From Pseudomonas kuykendallii (GTDB lineage: Bacteria; Pseudomonadota; Gammaproteobacteria; Pseudomonadales; Pseudomonadaceae): a DNA stretch of 64,000 nucleotides. Below, one piece after another: positions 39,482 through 49,590 of this stretch (position 1 is its first letter; each line of letters starts with the position of its first letter). A program made the translations under genes and the position numbers. Location: NCBI RefSeq assembly GCF_900106975.1, contig NZ_FNNU01000002.1, forward strand, positions 868,001 to 932,000, in the 5' to 3' direction. The notes under the pieces are model-generated. The model was not told the DNA's origin. It saw only the letters and a list, made by a program, of their open reading frames with translations, and made no database searches.

Positions 39482-39633
39482 GGTACTGGGCGTAGGGCGT
39501 CTGTTCCGGTTTGCGCGCCTGCCCCCGTCACGATGATCGACGCCGCTCGCGCTGTCGTGCGCCGGTCGAGTCGGTACAATGTCGGCCAATCGGGCCCGCG
39601 GGCGGGCCGTCACCTATTCGCGAGGGCTGGGCA

Positions 39634-40587
39634 ATGACGTTCAAAGTATTCGTAGACGGCCAGGAAGGCACCACCGGGTTGCGCCTGCTCGACTACCTCG
39701 GCGGTCGTTCGGATATCGAGCTGCTGCGCATCGACGAGGCCAAGCGCAAGGATTCCGCCGAGCGCGCGCGTTTCCTCAACGCCGCCGACGTGGCCTTCCT
39801 CTGCCTGCCCGACGCCGCCTCGCGCGAGGCCGTCGCACTGGTCGACAACCCCGACACCTGCATCATCGACGCCAGCACCGCGTTCCGTACCGACAGCGGC
39901 TGGGCCTACGGCCTGCCGGAACTCGCGCCCGGCCAGCGCGAGGCGATCCGCGCCAGCAAGCGCATCGCCAACCCCGGCTGCCATGCCACCGCCTTCATCC
40001 TGCTGGTACGCCCGCTGGTGGATGCCGGCCTGCTGCCCGCCGACTACCCGCTCAGCGCCTTCTCGCTGACCGGCTACAGCGGCGGCGGCAAGCAGATGAT
40101 CGCCGAGTACGAAGCCGGCGCTAACGCCAGGCTGAAGAGCCCGCGCGCCTATGCCCTCGGTCAGGCGCACAAGCACCTGCCGGAAATGCGCGTGCAGACC
40201 GGGATCGCCGCGGCGCCGGTGTTCAACCCCATCGTCGGTGACTTCCTCAAGGGCCTGTCGGTGACCGTTCCGCTGCAAGTCAGCCACCTGCCGGCCGGCG
40301 CCAGCGTGGAAAGCCTGCACGCCGCGCTGGTCAGGCATTACGCCGGCGAGCCGTTCATCCGCGTGATGCCGCTGGATGGCGCCGACAACCTCGACGGCGG
40401 TTTCCTCGACGTGCAGGCCTGCAACGAGAGCAACCGCGCCGACCTGTTCGTCTTCGGCAATGCCGAGCGCGTGACCCTGGTCGCGCGCCTCGACAACCTC
40501 GGCAAGGGCGCTGCCGGCGCCGCCGTGCAGTGCATGAACGTGCACATCGGCGCTGCGGAAAACACCGGGCTCAACAGCGGCCTGTGA
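39634..40587 (+). CDS. argC: N-acetyl-gamma-glutamyl-phosphate reductase, type 2
   Basis: A 317-residue enzyme of arginine synthesis, catalysing NADPH-dependent reduction of N-acetylglutamyl-5-phosphate to the semialdehyde. It is of the short type 2 form: it starts [18 protein letters not shown], has catalytic Cys116 in NPGCHAT, and [10 protein letters not shown]. No other arginine-synthesis gene is in the window, so it is an isolated copy. The ATG at 39634 has GAGGG upstream. sbcD follows after a 47-bp gap. Confidence 0.9.
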   Translation: MTFKVFVDGQEGTTGLRLLDYLGGRSDIELLRIDEAKRKDSAERARFLNAADVAFLCLPDAASREAVALVDNPDTCIIDASTAFRTDSGWAYGLPELAPGQREAIRASKRIANPGCHATAFILLVRPLVDAGLLPADYPLSAFSLTGYSGGGKQMIAEYEAGANARLKSPRAYALGQAHKHLPEMRVQTGIAAAPVFNPIVGDFLKGLSVTVPLQVSHLPAGASVESLHAALVRHYAGEPFIRVMPLDGADNLDGGFLDVQACNESNRADLFVFGNAERVTLVARLDNLGKGAAGAAVQCMNVHIGAAENTGLNSGL

Positions 40588-40634
40588 TCCTCCCGGCGGG
40601 CTCGGCAAACGAGCCCGCCAGCAAGGGCACCACG

Positions 40635-41906
40635 ATGGAAACCCTCTCCCTGTTCGATACGCCGCCGGCCGCCGCGCCCGTCGACGGCCTGCGCCTGCTG
40701 CACACCTCCGATTGGCACCTCGGCCAGCACTTCATGGGCAAGACCCGCCAGGCCGAGCACCAGGCGTTCTGCGACTGGCTGATCGGCCAGGTGCGCGAGC
40801 AGGCGGTGGACGTGGTGCTGATCGCCGGCGACATCTTCGATACCGGCGCGCCGCCCAGCTACGCCCGCGAGCAGTACAACCGCTTCGTCGTCGACCTGCG
40901 CGACAGCGGTGCGCAACTGGTCGTGCTCGGCGGCAACCACGACTCGGTGGCAACCCTAGGCGAATCGCGCAGCCTGCTCGGGCGGCTCGGCGCGCGGGTG
41001 GTCCCGGCGGTGGCGGAAAACCCGGAAGACCAGTTGCTGGTGCTCGACAAACGCGACGGCTCGCCGGGTGCGCTGCTCTGCGCGATCCCCTTCCTCCGCC
41101 CGCGCGACCTGCTCCGCAGCGAAGCGGGGCAGAGCGCCGAGGACAAGCAACGCTCGCTGCAGGAAGCCATCGCCGGGCACTACCGGGAACTCTTCGCGCT
41201 GGCCGAGCGGCGCCGCGCCGAACTCGGCGGCGCATTGCCGATCATCGCCAGCGGCCACCTGACCACGGTGGGTGCCAGTGCCAGCGATTCGGTGCGGGAA
41301 ATCTACGTCGGCGCGCTGGAGGCCTTTCCCACCAACGCCTTTCCGGCGGCGGCCTACATCGCCCTTGGGCACATCCACCGGCCGCAGAAGGTCGGCGGCC
41401 TGGAGCACATCCGCTACTGCGGCTCGCCGATCCCGCTGGCCTTCGACGAAGCGCGGCAGGAAAAACAGGTGCTGCTGGTGGACCTCGACAGCGACGGCCT
41501 GCGCGCGGTAACGCCGCTGCCGGTGCCGCGCTTCCAGCCGCTGGCTTCGCTGCACGGCTCGCTGGCGGAACTCAGGGGCGCGATCGCCGAAGCGGCGCGC
41601 GAGGGCAGCGCGACGCTGCCGGTGTGGCTGGATGTCTGCGTCGCCAGCGACGACTACCTGGCCGACCTCTCGGCACCGGTCGGCGCACTCTGCGAAGGGC
41701 TGCCGGTGGAAGTCCTGCGCCTGCGCCGCGAGCGCGGCCAGGGCGTCGCCCGTCTGCTCGGCGACTCCCGCGAAACCCTCGACGAGCTCACCCCGCACGA
41801 CGTCTTCGCCCGCCGCCTCGCCAGCGAAACCCTCGACGACGCCCTGCAGCAGCGTCTCCACGATCTGCACCGGCAGGTGCTCGGCGAGTTGCAGGACGGG
41901 GAATAG
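40635..41906 (+). CDS. sbcD: Exonuclease SbcD (Mre11-like nuclease subunit)
   Basis: A 423-residue calcineurin-like phosphoesterase. The metal-binding motifs are present: HTSDWHLGQ near residue 27, GDIFDTGAP, GGNHDS, and later GHIHRPQ. With SbcC it forms the SbcCD complex, which cleaves DNA hairpins and protein-blocked ends. The ATG at 40635 is preceded by AAGGG; an extra 20-residue N-terminus (METLSLFDTPPAAAPVDG) precedes the conserved LRLLHTSDWH. The gene is 303 bp from sbcC rather than overlapping it. Confidence 0.93.
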   Translation: METLSLFDTPPAAAPVDGLRLLHTSDWHLGQHFMGKTRQAEHQAFCDWLIGQVREQAVDVVLIAGDIFDTGAPPSYAREQYNRFVVDLRDSGAQLVVLGGNHDSVATLGESRSLLGRLGARVVPAVAENPEDQLLVLDKRDGSPGALLCAIPFLRPRDLLRSEAGQSAEDKQRSLQEAIAGHYRELFALAERRRAELGGALPIIASGHLTTVGASASDSVREIYVGALEAFPTNAFPAAAYIALGHIHRPQKVGGLEHIRYCGSPIPLAFDEARQEKQVLLVDLDSDGLRAVTPLPVPRFQPLASLHGSLAELRGAIAEAAREGSATLPVWLDVCVASDDYLADLSAPVGALCEGLPVEVLRLRRERGQGVARLLGDSRETLDELTPHDVFARRLASETLDDALQQRLHDLHRQVLGELQDGE

Positions 41907-41920
41907 GGCATGAACCGCCT

Positions 41921-42133
41921 GGTGGGCAGGTGAAGCGTTGCCCACCCTACGGAACTGGAGCACACCCGCGTAGGGTGGGTTAGCCGCGACGGGCGAAGGT
42001 TGGGCCAGGCGCGGAAGCCGGCGCGCGGCGTAACCCGCCAGGGGGTGACATGCCGGACTCCGCCCGGTGGGTTACGCGGCTTTCGGCCTCGGATCGTCAG
42101 GGGCTATCGCGCGATGCCGCTAACCCACCCTAC
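41921..42133. repeat. REP cluster between sbcD and sbcC
   Basis: Three palindrome heads of a second GTAG family lie in the 303-bp gap. A minus-strand element is at 41921-41950 (arms GGTGGGCA and TGCCCACC, head GTAGGGTGGGC). A plus-strand head GTAGGGTGGGTTAGC is at 41970-41984, and its exact complement is at 42119-42133 on the minus strand. Between them is a GCGTAACCCGCC (about 42028) / GGTGGGTTACGC (about 42066) pair. This is a BIME inside what is usually a compact operon. Confidence 0.83.
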
Positions 42134-42209
42134 GAGACTTGTCACGCCCGGTCGGCAGGGTCTCTGCGCTGCCGTTAGAATGCCAACCCCGACCTGATCA
42201 GCTCCCACC

Positions 42210-45200
42210 ATGAAAATCCTCTCGCTGCGCCTGAAGAACCTCAACTCGCTCAAGGGCGAGTGGAAGATCGACTTCACCGCAGAGCCGTTCCGCGACAACG
42301 GGTTGTTCGCCATCACCGGGCCGACCGGGGCGGGCAAGACCACCTTGCTCGATGCCATCTGCCTGGCGCTTTACCACCGCACGCCGCGGATGAGTGCGCT
42401 GTCGGCGAGCAGCAACGAGCTGATGACGCGGCACTGCGCCGATTGCCTGGCCGAGGTCGAGTTTGAGGTGAAGGGGCAGGGCTACCGGGCGTTCTGGAGC
42501 CAGCGCCGGGCGCGCGACAAGGCCGACGGCGCGTTGCAGGCGCCGCGTGCCGAGCTGGCGCGGCTGGACGGGCAGATCATCAGCGACAAGCTGAGCGAGA
42601 AGCCGCGCGAGGTGGAGCGCCTCACCGGGCTGGATTTCGAGCGTTTCACCAAGTCGATGCTGCTGGCCCAGGGTGGTTTCGCCGCTTTTCTCGAGACTTC
42701 TGCAAACAAGCGCGCCGAGCTGCTGGAGGAGCTGACCGGTACCGACATCTACGGGCAGCTGTCGCAGCGGGTATTCCAGCGCACCAATGAGGTCAAGGCG
42801 ACGCTGGAGCAACTGCGCGCGCGCGCCGAGGGCGTCGAGTTGCTCGACGAGCCGCAGCGTGCCGGGTTGGCCGAGGAGGCTGCGCGCCTGGCAGGCGAGG
42901 AGGCGACATTGCACCGGCAACTCGTCAGCGCCCAGGGCGAACGCCAATGGCTCGATGAGCTGGGCAGGGCCGAGGCGCGCCGGCAGGATGCGCTGGCCGG
43001 CGAAGACCGGGCGCGACAGGCGCTCGACGCGGCGGCGGGCGATCTGCAACGCCTCGCCGACAGCGAGCCGGCGGCGCGACTGCTGCCGGTGCAGCGTCAT
43101 CGCCTGGAAGCGGAGCAGGCGCTGCAGGACACCCGGCGGTCGTTGCAGGCGGTCCTCGACGAACAGGCGGCAGTATCCGCCGAAGCCTTGCGTCAGCTCT
43201 GGCAGGCGCAGCGCTTTTCCGCGCGGCTGGCGGACGAGCGCGGCGAGGCGTTGACGGCCGTCGTCGAGCAGCGACGAAGCCTGGACGCCGATTTGAGCGA
43301 ACGCGCGTCGCACGCGGCCCTGGCCGAGCAACTGAGCGGCTGGCGCAGCCGGTTCGAGGCACGCAGCACCTGCCAGCAGGAAATCGCCGAGGCGCAGGCG
43401 CGCCAGCAGGGCGTTGCCCGCCAATTGCACGCGCTGGGCGTCGATGTCGCCGACCGGCAGCAGCACCTGCAGAGCGCGCAGGCACAGCTGCAGGCGGCGC
43501 GGCAGGCGCTGGAGGCGCCGCAGCGGGATTGGCAGTCGACCCTCGACGGCCGCAGCGAGGCCGAGTGGCGCGCCGACTGGCAGCGCCTGCTGGCCCGCGG
43601 CAATGCCCTGGAACAGCTGCGCCAGCTCGGCGAGCGGCGCACGCAACTGGCCGGCCAGGTCGAGCAGGCGCGCGTCACGCTGGCCGAGCGGCAGCATCAG
43701 CAGGACGAGAAGAACGCCGAGGTCGCGGCGCTGCGCGAGCGCTACCGCGACCTCAAGCAGCAGGTACAGGACAAGAAGACGCTGCTCGCCCAGGAGGAGC
43801 GCATCCAGGCGCTGGAAACCCATCGCGCGCAGTTGCAGCCCGGCGATGCCTGCCCGCTGTGCGGCGCCCGCGAGCATCCGGCGATCGCCGCGTATCAGGC
43901 GCTGGACGCCTCGGAAACCGCCCGCGCCCTGGCGGAAAAGGAGGCGGAGCTGGAGGCCCTGGGCGAGCGCGGCCAGGAACTCGCCCGGCAGGCCTCGGCG
44001 CTGGACGAGCAGCTCCGCCAGGCCGGCGAGCTGCTGGCGTCCGGCGAGGAGCAGCGGCTGGAGCTGGACCAGGCCTGGCAGCAGCAGTGCGAAGCCCTGG
44101 CGCTGGAACCCGGCGACTCCTCGGCCACCGCCGGGGCGCATGCCGATCAGGTCGCGGCGCTGGCCGAGGTGCAGCGTCGGCTGGAGGCGCTGGATGGCCT
44201 GAAGCAGCAGCTGGAGAGCGCCCGCCTCGAACTGCAGCGCGCGCAGCAGGCCGAAGCGGACGCCGCGCAGACGCTGGCCCTGGCGCAACGCGACCAGCTC
44301 GCCCGGCAAACCGCGCTGGACGAGCTGGGCCGCCAGTTGAGCAAGCTGCACGCGCAGCAGGCGCAAGCGGACGAGACGCTGGCTGCCGAACTGCGAACCC
44401 TCGGGTACGCGCTGCCGGCCGATGGCGCCGCCTGGCTGCGCGAGCGCGAAGCCGATTCCCAGGCCTGGCAGCAGGCGCAGGCGCGGCTGCAGGCGTTGCG
44501 CGAACGGCAGACAACGCTGGAGCACGCCGCCGCCGATGCCCGCGAGCTGGCCGGCAAGTGGCTGCAGCGCTGGCAGGCGGCGCAGCACGCGGATCTGCCC
44601 GAGGACGCGCCGCCGGCCGATCTGGAGGCCGCGATAGGCGAGGCGGAATCGCAGCTCGCCGGCGCGCAGCAGCGCAGCGCCGAATTGCAGGGCACCCGGC
44701 ACAGCCTGGAACAGCGCCTGGCGCAGGACCAGGTCACGTTCGCCGAAGCCGAGCAGGCCTGGCGCGCGGCGCTGGAAGACAGCCCCTTCGCCGACACCCA
44801 GGCGTTTCTCGAGGCCTGCCTGGACGAGGCGCAGCGCGCCACCCTGCAGGACGCCAGGGAGCGCCTGCACACCGCGCTGGCCCAGGCGCAGGCATTGCGA
44901 GCGTCGGCCGAACAGGCGCTGGCCGACCTGCGCGCCGCACCCAGGACCGACGCGGACGCCGCGCAGCTGGATGCGCGCCTGGCCGAGCTGGGCGCCGCGC
45001 TGCGCAGCCTGACCCAGCGCCAGGGCGAGATCCGCGCGCAACTGCAGGGCGACGAACAGCGCCGGCAGAACCAGCAGGCGCTGTTCGCTGCGATCGCCGC
45101 GCAGGAGGGCGAGCACCAGCTCTGGCAGCACCTCAACGGCCTGATTGGGTCGGCAGACGGCGCCAAGTACCGCAAGTTCGCCCAGGGCCTGACCCTCGAC

Positions 45201-45653
45201 CACCTGGTGCATCTCGCCAATCGCCAGCTGGAACGCTTGCACGGGCGCTACCTGCTGGCGCGCAAATCGGTCGGCGAACTGGAGCTGGAAGTGATCGACA
45301 CCTGGCAGGCGGATGTCGCCCGCGACACGCGCACGCTGTCCGGGGGCGAGAGCTTCCTGGTCAGCCTGGCGCTGGCCCTGGCGCTGTCCGATCTGGTCAG
45401 CCACAAGACCAGCATCGATTCTCTGTTCCTCGACGAGGGCTTCGGCACGCTGGACGGCGAAACCCTGGAAATCGCCCTCGACGCGCTGGACAGCCTCAAC
45501 GCCAGCGGCAAGATGATCGGCATCATCAGTCACGTCGAGGCGCTGAAGGAGCGCATTCCGGTGCAGCTCAAGGTCAGCAAGGGCCACGGCATGGGCTACA
45601 GCAGCCTGGAGAAGCGCTTCGCCGTCGAACCCCGGGTGCCGGCGACGCCGTAA
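42210..45653 (+). CDS. sbcC: Exonuclease SbcC (SMC-like ATPase subunit)
   Basis: A 1147-residue Rad50-like protein. The N-terminal half-ATPase has Walker A GPTGAGKTTLLDAI near residue 35. Two very long coiled coils (about 180-540 and 560-1000, rich in Gln, Ala, Arg, Leu) flank a zinc-hook motif CPLC at about residue 547. The C-terminal half-ATPase has LSGGESFLVSLALALALSDL and Walker B LFLDEGFGTLD. It tethers DNA and controls SbcD nuclease activity. A 1129-residue frame on the opposite strand is only the mirror of the coiled-coil codon bias. Confidence 0.94.
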   Translation: MKILSLRLKNLNSLKGEWKIDFTAEPFRDNGLFAITGPTGAGKTTLLDAICLALYHRTPRMSALSASSNELMTRHCADCLAEVEFEVKGQGYRAFWSQRRARDKADGALQAPRAELARLDGQIISDKLSEKPREVERLTGLDFERFTKSMLLAQGGFAAFLETSANKRAELLEELTGTDIYGQLSQRVFQRTNEVKATLEQLRARAEGVELLDEPQRAGLAEEAARLAGEEATLHRQLVSAQGERQWLDELGRAEARRQDALAGEDRARQALDAAAGDLQRLADSEPAARLLPVQRHRLEAEQALQDTRRSLQAVLDEQAAVSAEALRQLWQAQRFSARLADERGEALTAVVEQRRSLDADLSERASHAALAEQLSGWRSRFEARSTCQQEIAEAQARQQGVARQLHALGVDVADRQQHLQSAQAQLQAARQALEAPQRDWQSTLDGRSEAEWRADWQRLLARGNALEQLRQLGERRTQLAGQVEQARVTLAERQHQQDEKNAEVAALRERYRDLKQQVQDKKTLLAQEERIQALETHRAQLQPGDACPLCGAREHPAIAAYQALDASETARALAEKEAELEALGERGQELARQASALDEQLRQAGELLASGEEQRLELDQAWQQQCEALALEPGDSSATAGAHADQVAALAEVQRRLEALDGLKQQLESARLELQRAQQAEADAAQTLALAQRDQLARQTALDELGRQLSKLHAQQAQADETLAAELRTLGYALPADGAAWLREREADSQAWQQAQARLQALRERQTTLEHAAADARELAGKWLQRWQAAQHADLPEDAPPADLEAAIGEAESQLAGAQQRSAELQGTRHSLEQRLAQDQVTFAEAEQAWRAALEDSPFADTQAFLEACLDEAQRATLQDARERLHTALAQAQALRASAEQALADLRAAPRTDADAAQLDARLAELGAALRSLTQRQGEIRAQLQGDEQRRQNQQALFAAIAAQEGEHQLWQHLNGLIGSADGAKYRKFAQGLTLDHLVHLANRQLERLHGRYLLARKSVGELELEVIDTWQADVARDTRTLSGGESFLVSLALALALSDLVSHKTSIDSLFLDEGFGTLDGETLEIALDALDSLNASGKMIGIISHVEALKERIPVQLKVSKGHGMGYSSLEKRFAVEPRVPATP

Positions 45654-45834
45654 TAGCCGGTAAAGAATTCGCTCCGCGGACCGCCCGCGTTTTTAGGGGC
45701 CGCGAGCGCTCAACGGCGGCCGTTGCAGGCATCATTGCCGAACTGTCGCCGCGTTATGGCGTCCATTGCCACGTTTACCCCTGCCGCCGCCTCGCGGGTG
45801 CGCGGTTCCCAGAACCTCCGTCGTGAAGTGATCC

Positions 45835-47463
45835 ATGCAAAGACGAAATCTGTTGAAAGCGTCCATGGCGCTGGCCGCCCTGACTGGCCTGCCGGCGTCC
45901 GGTTTCTTCGCCGCCCGCGCGCTCGCCGACACCGCCAACGGCGCCGCCGAACCCTTCGACTTCAAGCGCCTGCAGGCGCAGGCCAAGGCGCTCGCCGGCA
46001 AGCCCTACGTGGATACCCGCGAGACGCTGCCGCCGACCCTGGCGAAGATGACCCCGCAGCAGTTCAACGCCATTCAGTACGACCCCGAGCATTCGCTGTG
46101 GAAGGACCTCGAAGGCCAGCTCGACGTGCAGTTCTTCCACGTCGGCATGGCGTTCCGCCAGCCGGTGCGCATGCACGGCATCGACCCGGCCACGCGGCTG
46201 TCGCGCGAAGTGCACTTCCGCCCGGAACTGTTCAACTACGCCAGCAGCGGCGTCGATGTCGCCCAGCTCAAGGGCGACCTCGGCTTCTCCGGGTTCAAGG
46301 CGTTCAAGCAGCCGAACATCGACAAGTACGACATCGTCTCCTTCCTCGGCGCCAGCTACTTCCGCGCGGTGGACAAGACCGGCCAGTACGGCCTCTCGGC
46401 GCGCGGCCTGGCGATCAACACCTACGCCGGCGGCCCCGAGGAATTCCCCAACTTCGTCGAGTTCTGGTTCGAGACGCCGGACAAGGACAGCACCCGCTTC
46501 GTGCTCTACGCGCTGCTCGATTCGCCCAGCGCCACCGGCGCCTACCGCTTCGACATCGACTGCCTGCCGGACCAGGTGGTGATGTCCATCGATGCCCACG
46601 TCAACGCGCGCCAAGCGATCAAGCAGCTCGGCATCACGCCGATGACCAGCATGTTCAGCTGCGGCGGCCACGAGCGGCGCATGTGCGACACCATCCACCC
46701 GAACATCCACGATTCCGACCGACTGTCGATGTGGCGCGGCAATGGCGAGTGGGTCTGTCGCCCGCTGAACAATCCGGAGCGCATCCAGTTCAACGCCTTC
46801 GCCGACAACAACCCGAAGGGCTTCGGCCTGGTGCAGAGCGACCACGACTTCGCCACCTACCAGGACACCGTGGACTGGTACAGCCGCCGCCCGAGCCTGT
46901 GGGTCGAGCCGACCAACGACTGGGGCGAGGGCAGCGTCGACCTGATGGAGCTGCCGACCACCGGCGAGACGCTGGACAACATCGTGGTGTTCTGGAATCC
47001 CAAGCGCGCGATCACCGCCGGCACTTCGCTGAACTACGCGTACAAGCTCTACTGGGCCGCGCTGCCACCGGTGCAGCCGTCGCTGGCCCGGGTGCTCGCC
47101 ACGCGTTCCGGGATGGGCGGCTTCATCGAGGGCTGGGCGCCGGGCGAGCATTACCCGGAGGTCTGGGCGCGGCGCTTCGCCATCGACTTCACCGGCGGCC
47201 CGCTGGACGCCATGGCCCCCAGCGAGGGCATCGAGCTGGTGGTCACCGCGTCCAGTGGCGAGGCGAAGGACTTCCACATCCTCGCGCTGCATCCGGAGGT
47301 GAAGGGCTTCCGCGCGCTGTTCGACTGGTTCCCCACCAATGACAGCGTCGACCCCGTGGAATTTCGCGCCTTCATCCGCCGCGCCAGCGACAAGCAGGTG
47401 CTCAGCGAGACCTGGCTCTACCAGTACTTCCCGCCGGCGCCGGAGAAGCGCAAGTACCCGTAG
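45835..47463 (+). CDS. opgD: Glucan biosynthesis protein OpgD (MdoD)
   Basis: A 542-residue periplasmic protein with a twin-arginine signal ([17 protein letters not shown]), very similar to E. coli OpgD over its length. Shared blocks include [30 protein letters not shown]-like sequence ([15 protein letters not shown]), [27 protein letters not shown] and [14 protein letters not shown]. OpgD acts on the beta-glucan backbone of osmoregulated periplasmic glucans and helps control their structure. The gene stands alone and ends in an intrinsic terminator. No opgG or opgH is in the window. Confidence 0.94.
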   Translation: MQRRNLLKASMALAALTGLPASGFFAARALADTANGAAEPFDFKRLQAQAKALAGKPYVDTRETLPPTLAKMTPQQFNAIQYDPEHSLWKDLEGQLDVQFFHVGMAFRQPVRMHGIDPATRLSREVHFRPELFNYASSGVDVAQLKGDLGFSGFKAFKQPNIDKYDIVSFLGASYFRAVDKTGQYGLSARGLAINTYAGGPEEFPNFVEFWFETPDKDSTRFVLYALLDSPSATGAYRFDIDCLPDQVVMSIDAHVNARQAIKQLGITPMTSMFSCGGHERRMCDTIHPNIHDSDRLSMWRGNGEWVCRPLNNPERIQFNAFADNNPKGFGLVQSDHDFATYQDTVDWYSRRPSLWVEPTNDWGEGSVDLMELPTTGETLDNIVVFWNPKRAITAGTSLNYAYKLYWAALPPVQPSLARVLATRSGMGGFIEGWAPGEHYPEVWARRFAIDFTGGPLDAMAPSEGIELVVTASSGEAKDFHILALHPEVKGFRALFDWFPTNDSVDPVEFRAFIRRASDKQVLSETWLYQYFPPAPEKRKYP

Positions 47464-47485
47464 GCGGGATTCGGTGGACGGCTGA

Positions 47486-47510
47486 AAAAGCCCGCATCGA
47501 GCGGGCTTTT
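47486..47510 (+). terminator. Intrinsic terminator of opgD
   Basis: AAAAGCCCGC (47486-47495), loop ATCGA, GCGGGCTTTT (47501-47510). The short T tract makes it effective for opgD; the A tract on the other arm would allow termination on the other strand. Confidence 0.9.
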
Positions 47511-47585
47511 CCGTCTACCAGGGGCGTTGCCTTCCCTCTCACCCAGTCCCTCTCCCATGAATGGGGAGCGGCGTGCGCGCCAGCC

Positions 47586-47606
47586 GTAGGGTGGGCTTCA
47601 GCCCAC
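47586..47606 (+). repeat. Isolated GTAG-headed palindrome
   Basis: The element starts GTAGGGTGGGC and ends GCCCAC, with TTCA at its centre. It lies between opgD and the convergent ABC-exporter gene. It belongs to the GTAGGGTGGG family seen between sbcD and sbcC. Confidence 0.75.
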
Positions 47607-47630
47607 GCGATGCAGTGCAGCGAACCGCCC

Positions 47631-49472
47631 CTACAGATACCCCTCCGCCTGCAGCCGGAACAGCTGCGCGTAGCGGCCTTCGGCGGTGAGCAGCTGCGCG
47701 TGGCTGCCCTGTTCGAGGATGCGCCCGTGTTCCAGCACGATGATCTGCTCGGCGCTGCGCACGCTGGAGAAACGGTGCGAGATGAGGATGGTCATCTTGC
47801 CCGCGGCGTGCTCGCGGAAGCGTGCGAACACCTCGGCTTCGGCGGCGGCGTCCATCGCGGCGGTGGGTTCGTCGAGCACCAGGATGTCCGCCGAGCGGCG
47901 CATCCACGAGCGCGACAGGGCGATCTTCTGCCATTGCCCGCCGGAGAGCTCCTGGCCGTCGCGGAACCAGCGGCCGAGCTGGGTCGCGTAGCCCTGATCG
48001 AGGTCGTCGATGAAGTCGCTGGCCATGCCGCGTTCGGCGGCTTCGCGCCAGCGCTCCGGATCGTCGAAGGCCTCGACGTCGCCAACGCCTAGGTTCTCGC
48101 CGACGCTCAGCTGGTAGCGGGTGAAGTCCTGGAAGATCACCCCGATCCGCCGCCGCAGCGCCTCGGCGTTCCAGTCCTGCAAGTCGCTGCCGTCGAGCAG
48201 CACGCGCCCCTCGCTGGGCGCATACAGACGCGTCAGCAGCTTGATCAGCGTGGTCTTGCCGGAGCCGTTCTGGCCGACCAGCGCCAGGCTGTGGCCGGGC
48301 TCCAGGTGCAGGTCGATGCCCTGCAGCGCCGGCCGGCTGGCGCCCGGGTACTGGAAGCCGACACCCTCGAAGCGCAGGCCGTCGCCCGGCAGCACGCCGG
48401 CCTGCAATGCGCCGCGTTCCTCGGCGACCGGCTGTTCCAGATAGTCGTAGAGATTGGACAGGTAGAGGTTGTCCTCGTACATCCCGCCGATGGCGGACAG
48501 GCTGCTGGCCACGGCGGACTGGCCCTGGCGGAACAGCAGCAGGTACATGGTCATGTCGCCCAGGCTCAGGCGCCCGCCCACGGTGTCCAGCACCACCCAG
48601 GCGTAGGCGCCGTAGAACGCCAGCGTGCCCAGCAGGCCGAGGCCGAAACCCCAGCCGTCGCGACGCAGGGTCAGCGCGCGGTCCTCGGCGTAGAGCTTGG
48701 CGAAGATCTCCCGGTAGCGTTGCAGCAGCAGCGGGGCGAGGCCGAACAGCTTCACTTCCTTGACGCTGTCCTCGCGCGCCAGCAGCGTCTCCAGGTAGTT
48801 CTGCATGCGTGATTCGGGAGAGCGCCAGCTGAACAGGCGGAAGGCATCGCCGGAAAACTTCGCTTCGGCGAAGAACACCGGCAGCGCGCCGGCCAGCAGG
48901 ATCAGCAGCGCCCAGGGTGAGAAGCCGATCAGCAGCACGCCGAAGCTGATCAGCGACAGCGCGTTCTGCGCCAGGGCGAAGGTCTTGTTGACCAGCGCCA
49001 GCGGTCTCACCGAGGCGTCGCGACGCGCGCGCAGCATCTTGTCGTAGAACTCGGAATCCTCGAACTGCGCCAGCGACAGGCGCTGCGCCTTCTCCAGGAT
49101 CAGCAGGTTGACCTTCTGCCCGAGCAGCGCGCGCAGCAGGGCCTGTTGCACCGACAGCCCGCGCTGCGCGGCGGCGATCGCGGCGACCACGCCGGCCTCC
49201 ATCAGCAGGTAGCGCAGCACCGGCCACAACGGCGCCTCGCCCTGCACGCGGTGCAGTTCCATCGCCGCCACCACCGCATCGACGATCTGCTTGCCCAGCC
49301 AGGCGGCCAGCGCCGGCAGCACGCCGGCCACCAGCGTCGCGGCCATCAGGCCGAGGGTCAGCGGCCGCGAGGTGCTCCAGACCAGCGACAGCGCGCGGCC
49401 GGCATAGCCGAGCAGGGTGGCCGCGCGGGGCAGGCGGGTTCGCGGAACGGCGGGGGCGACGCTGGGCTTCAT
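47631..49472 (-). CDS. ABC exporter half-transporter (permease and ATPase fused)
   Basis: A 613-residue fusion of a six-helix membrane domain (about residues 30-330) and an ATPase domain (about 370-600): Walker A GQNGSGKTT, signature LSGGQWQK, Walker B ILVLDEPTAAMD, switch His in ISHRFSS. The signature has Trp-Gln in place of the usual Gln-Arg or Gln-Lys, as in several bacterial exporters of this subclass. Exported substrate unknown; the protein should act as a homodimer. It lies between opgD and an isochorismatase-fold gene, neither of which suggests a substrate. Confidence 0.9.
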   Translation of the reverse strand: MKPSVAPAVPRTRLPRAATLLGYAGRALSLVWSTSRPLTLGLMAATLVAGVLPALAAWLGKQIVDAVVAAMELHRVQGEAPLWPVLRYLLMEAGVVAAIAAAQRGLSVQQALLRALLGQKVNLLILEKAQRLSLAQFEDSEFYDKMLRARRDASVRPLALVNKTFALAQNALSLISFGVLLIGFSPWALLILLAGALPVFFAEAKFSGDAFRLFSWRSPESRMQNYLETLLAREDSVKEVKLFGLAPLLLQRYREIFAKLYAEDRALTLRRDGWGFGLGLLGTLAFYGAYAWVVLDTVGGRLSLGDMTMYLLLFRQGQSAVASSLSAIGGMYEDNLYLSNLYDYLEQPVAEERGALQAGVLPGDGLRFEGVGFQYPGASRPALQGIDLHLEPGHSLALVGQNGSGKTTLIKLLTRLYAPSEGRVLLDGSDLQDWNAEALRRRIGVIFQDFTRYQLSVGENLGVGDVEAFDDPERWREAAERGMASDFIDDLDQGYATQLGRWFRDGQELSGGQWQKIALSRSWMRRSADILVLDEPTAAMDAAAEAEVFARFREHAAGKMTILISHRFSSVRSAEQIIVLEHGRILEQGSHAQLLTAEGRYAQLFRLQAEGYL

Positions 49473-49590
49473 GGAGGACGGGACTTTGGCTCAAGGGTGG
49501 CTGGGGGCCGTCGAGGTTCGGTTCGCGGCAACGCGGCTCGCGATGCACGCTCGACAGCCCCTAGTGTTTCACAGCCGCGCCCGGCCTGGC

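Noticed and set aside
42198-45587. 1129-codon minus-strand frame opposite sbcC
   Set aside because: It reflects the skewed Gln/Ala/Leu codons of the sbcC coiled coil; no homologue-like motifs.
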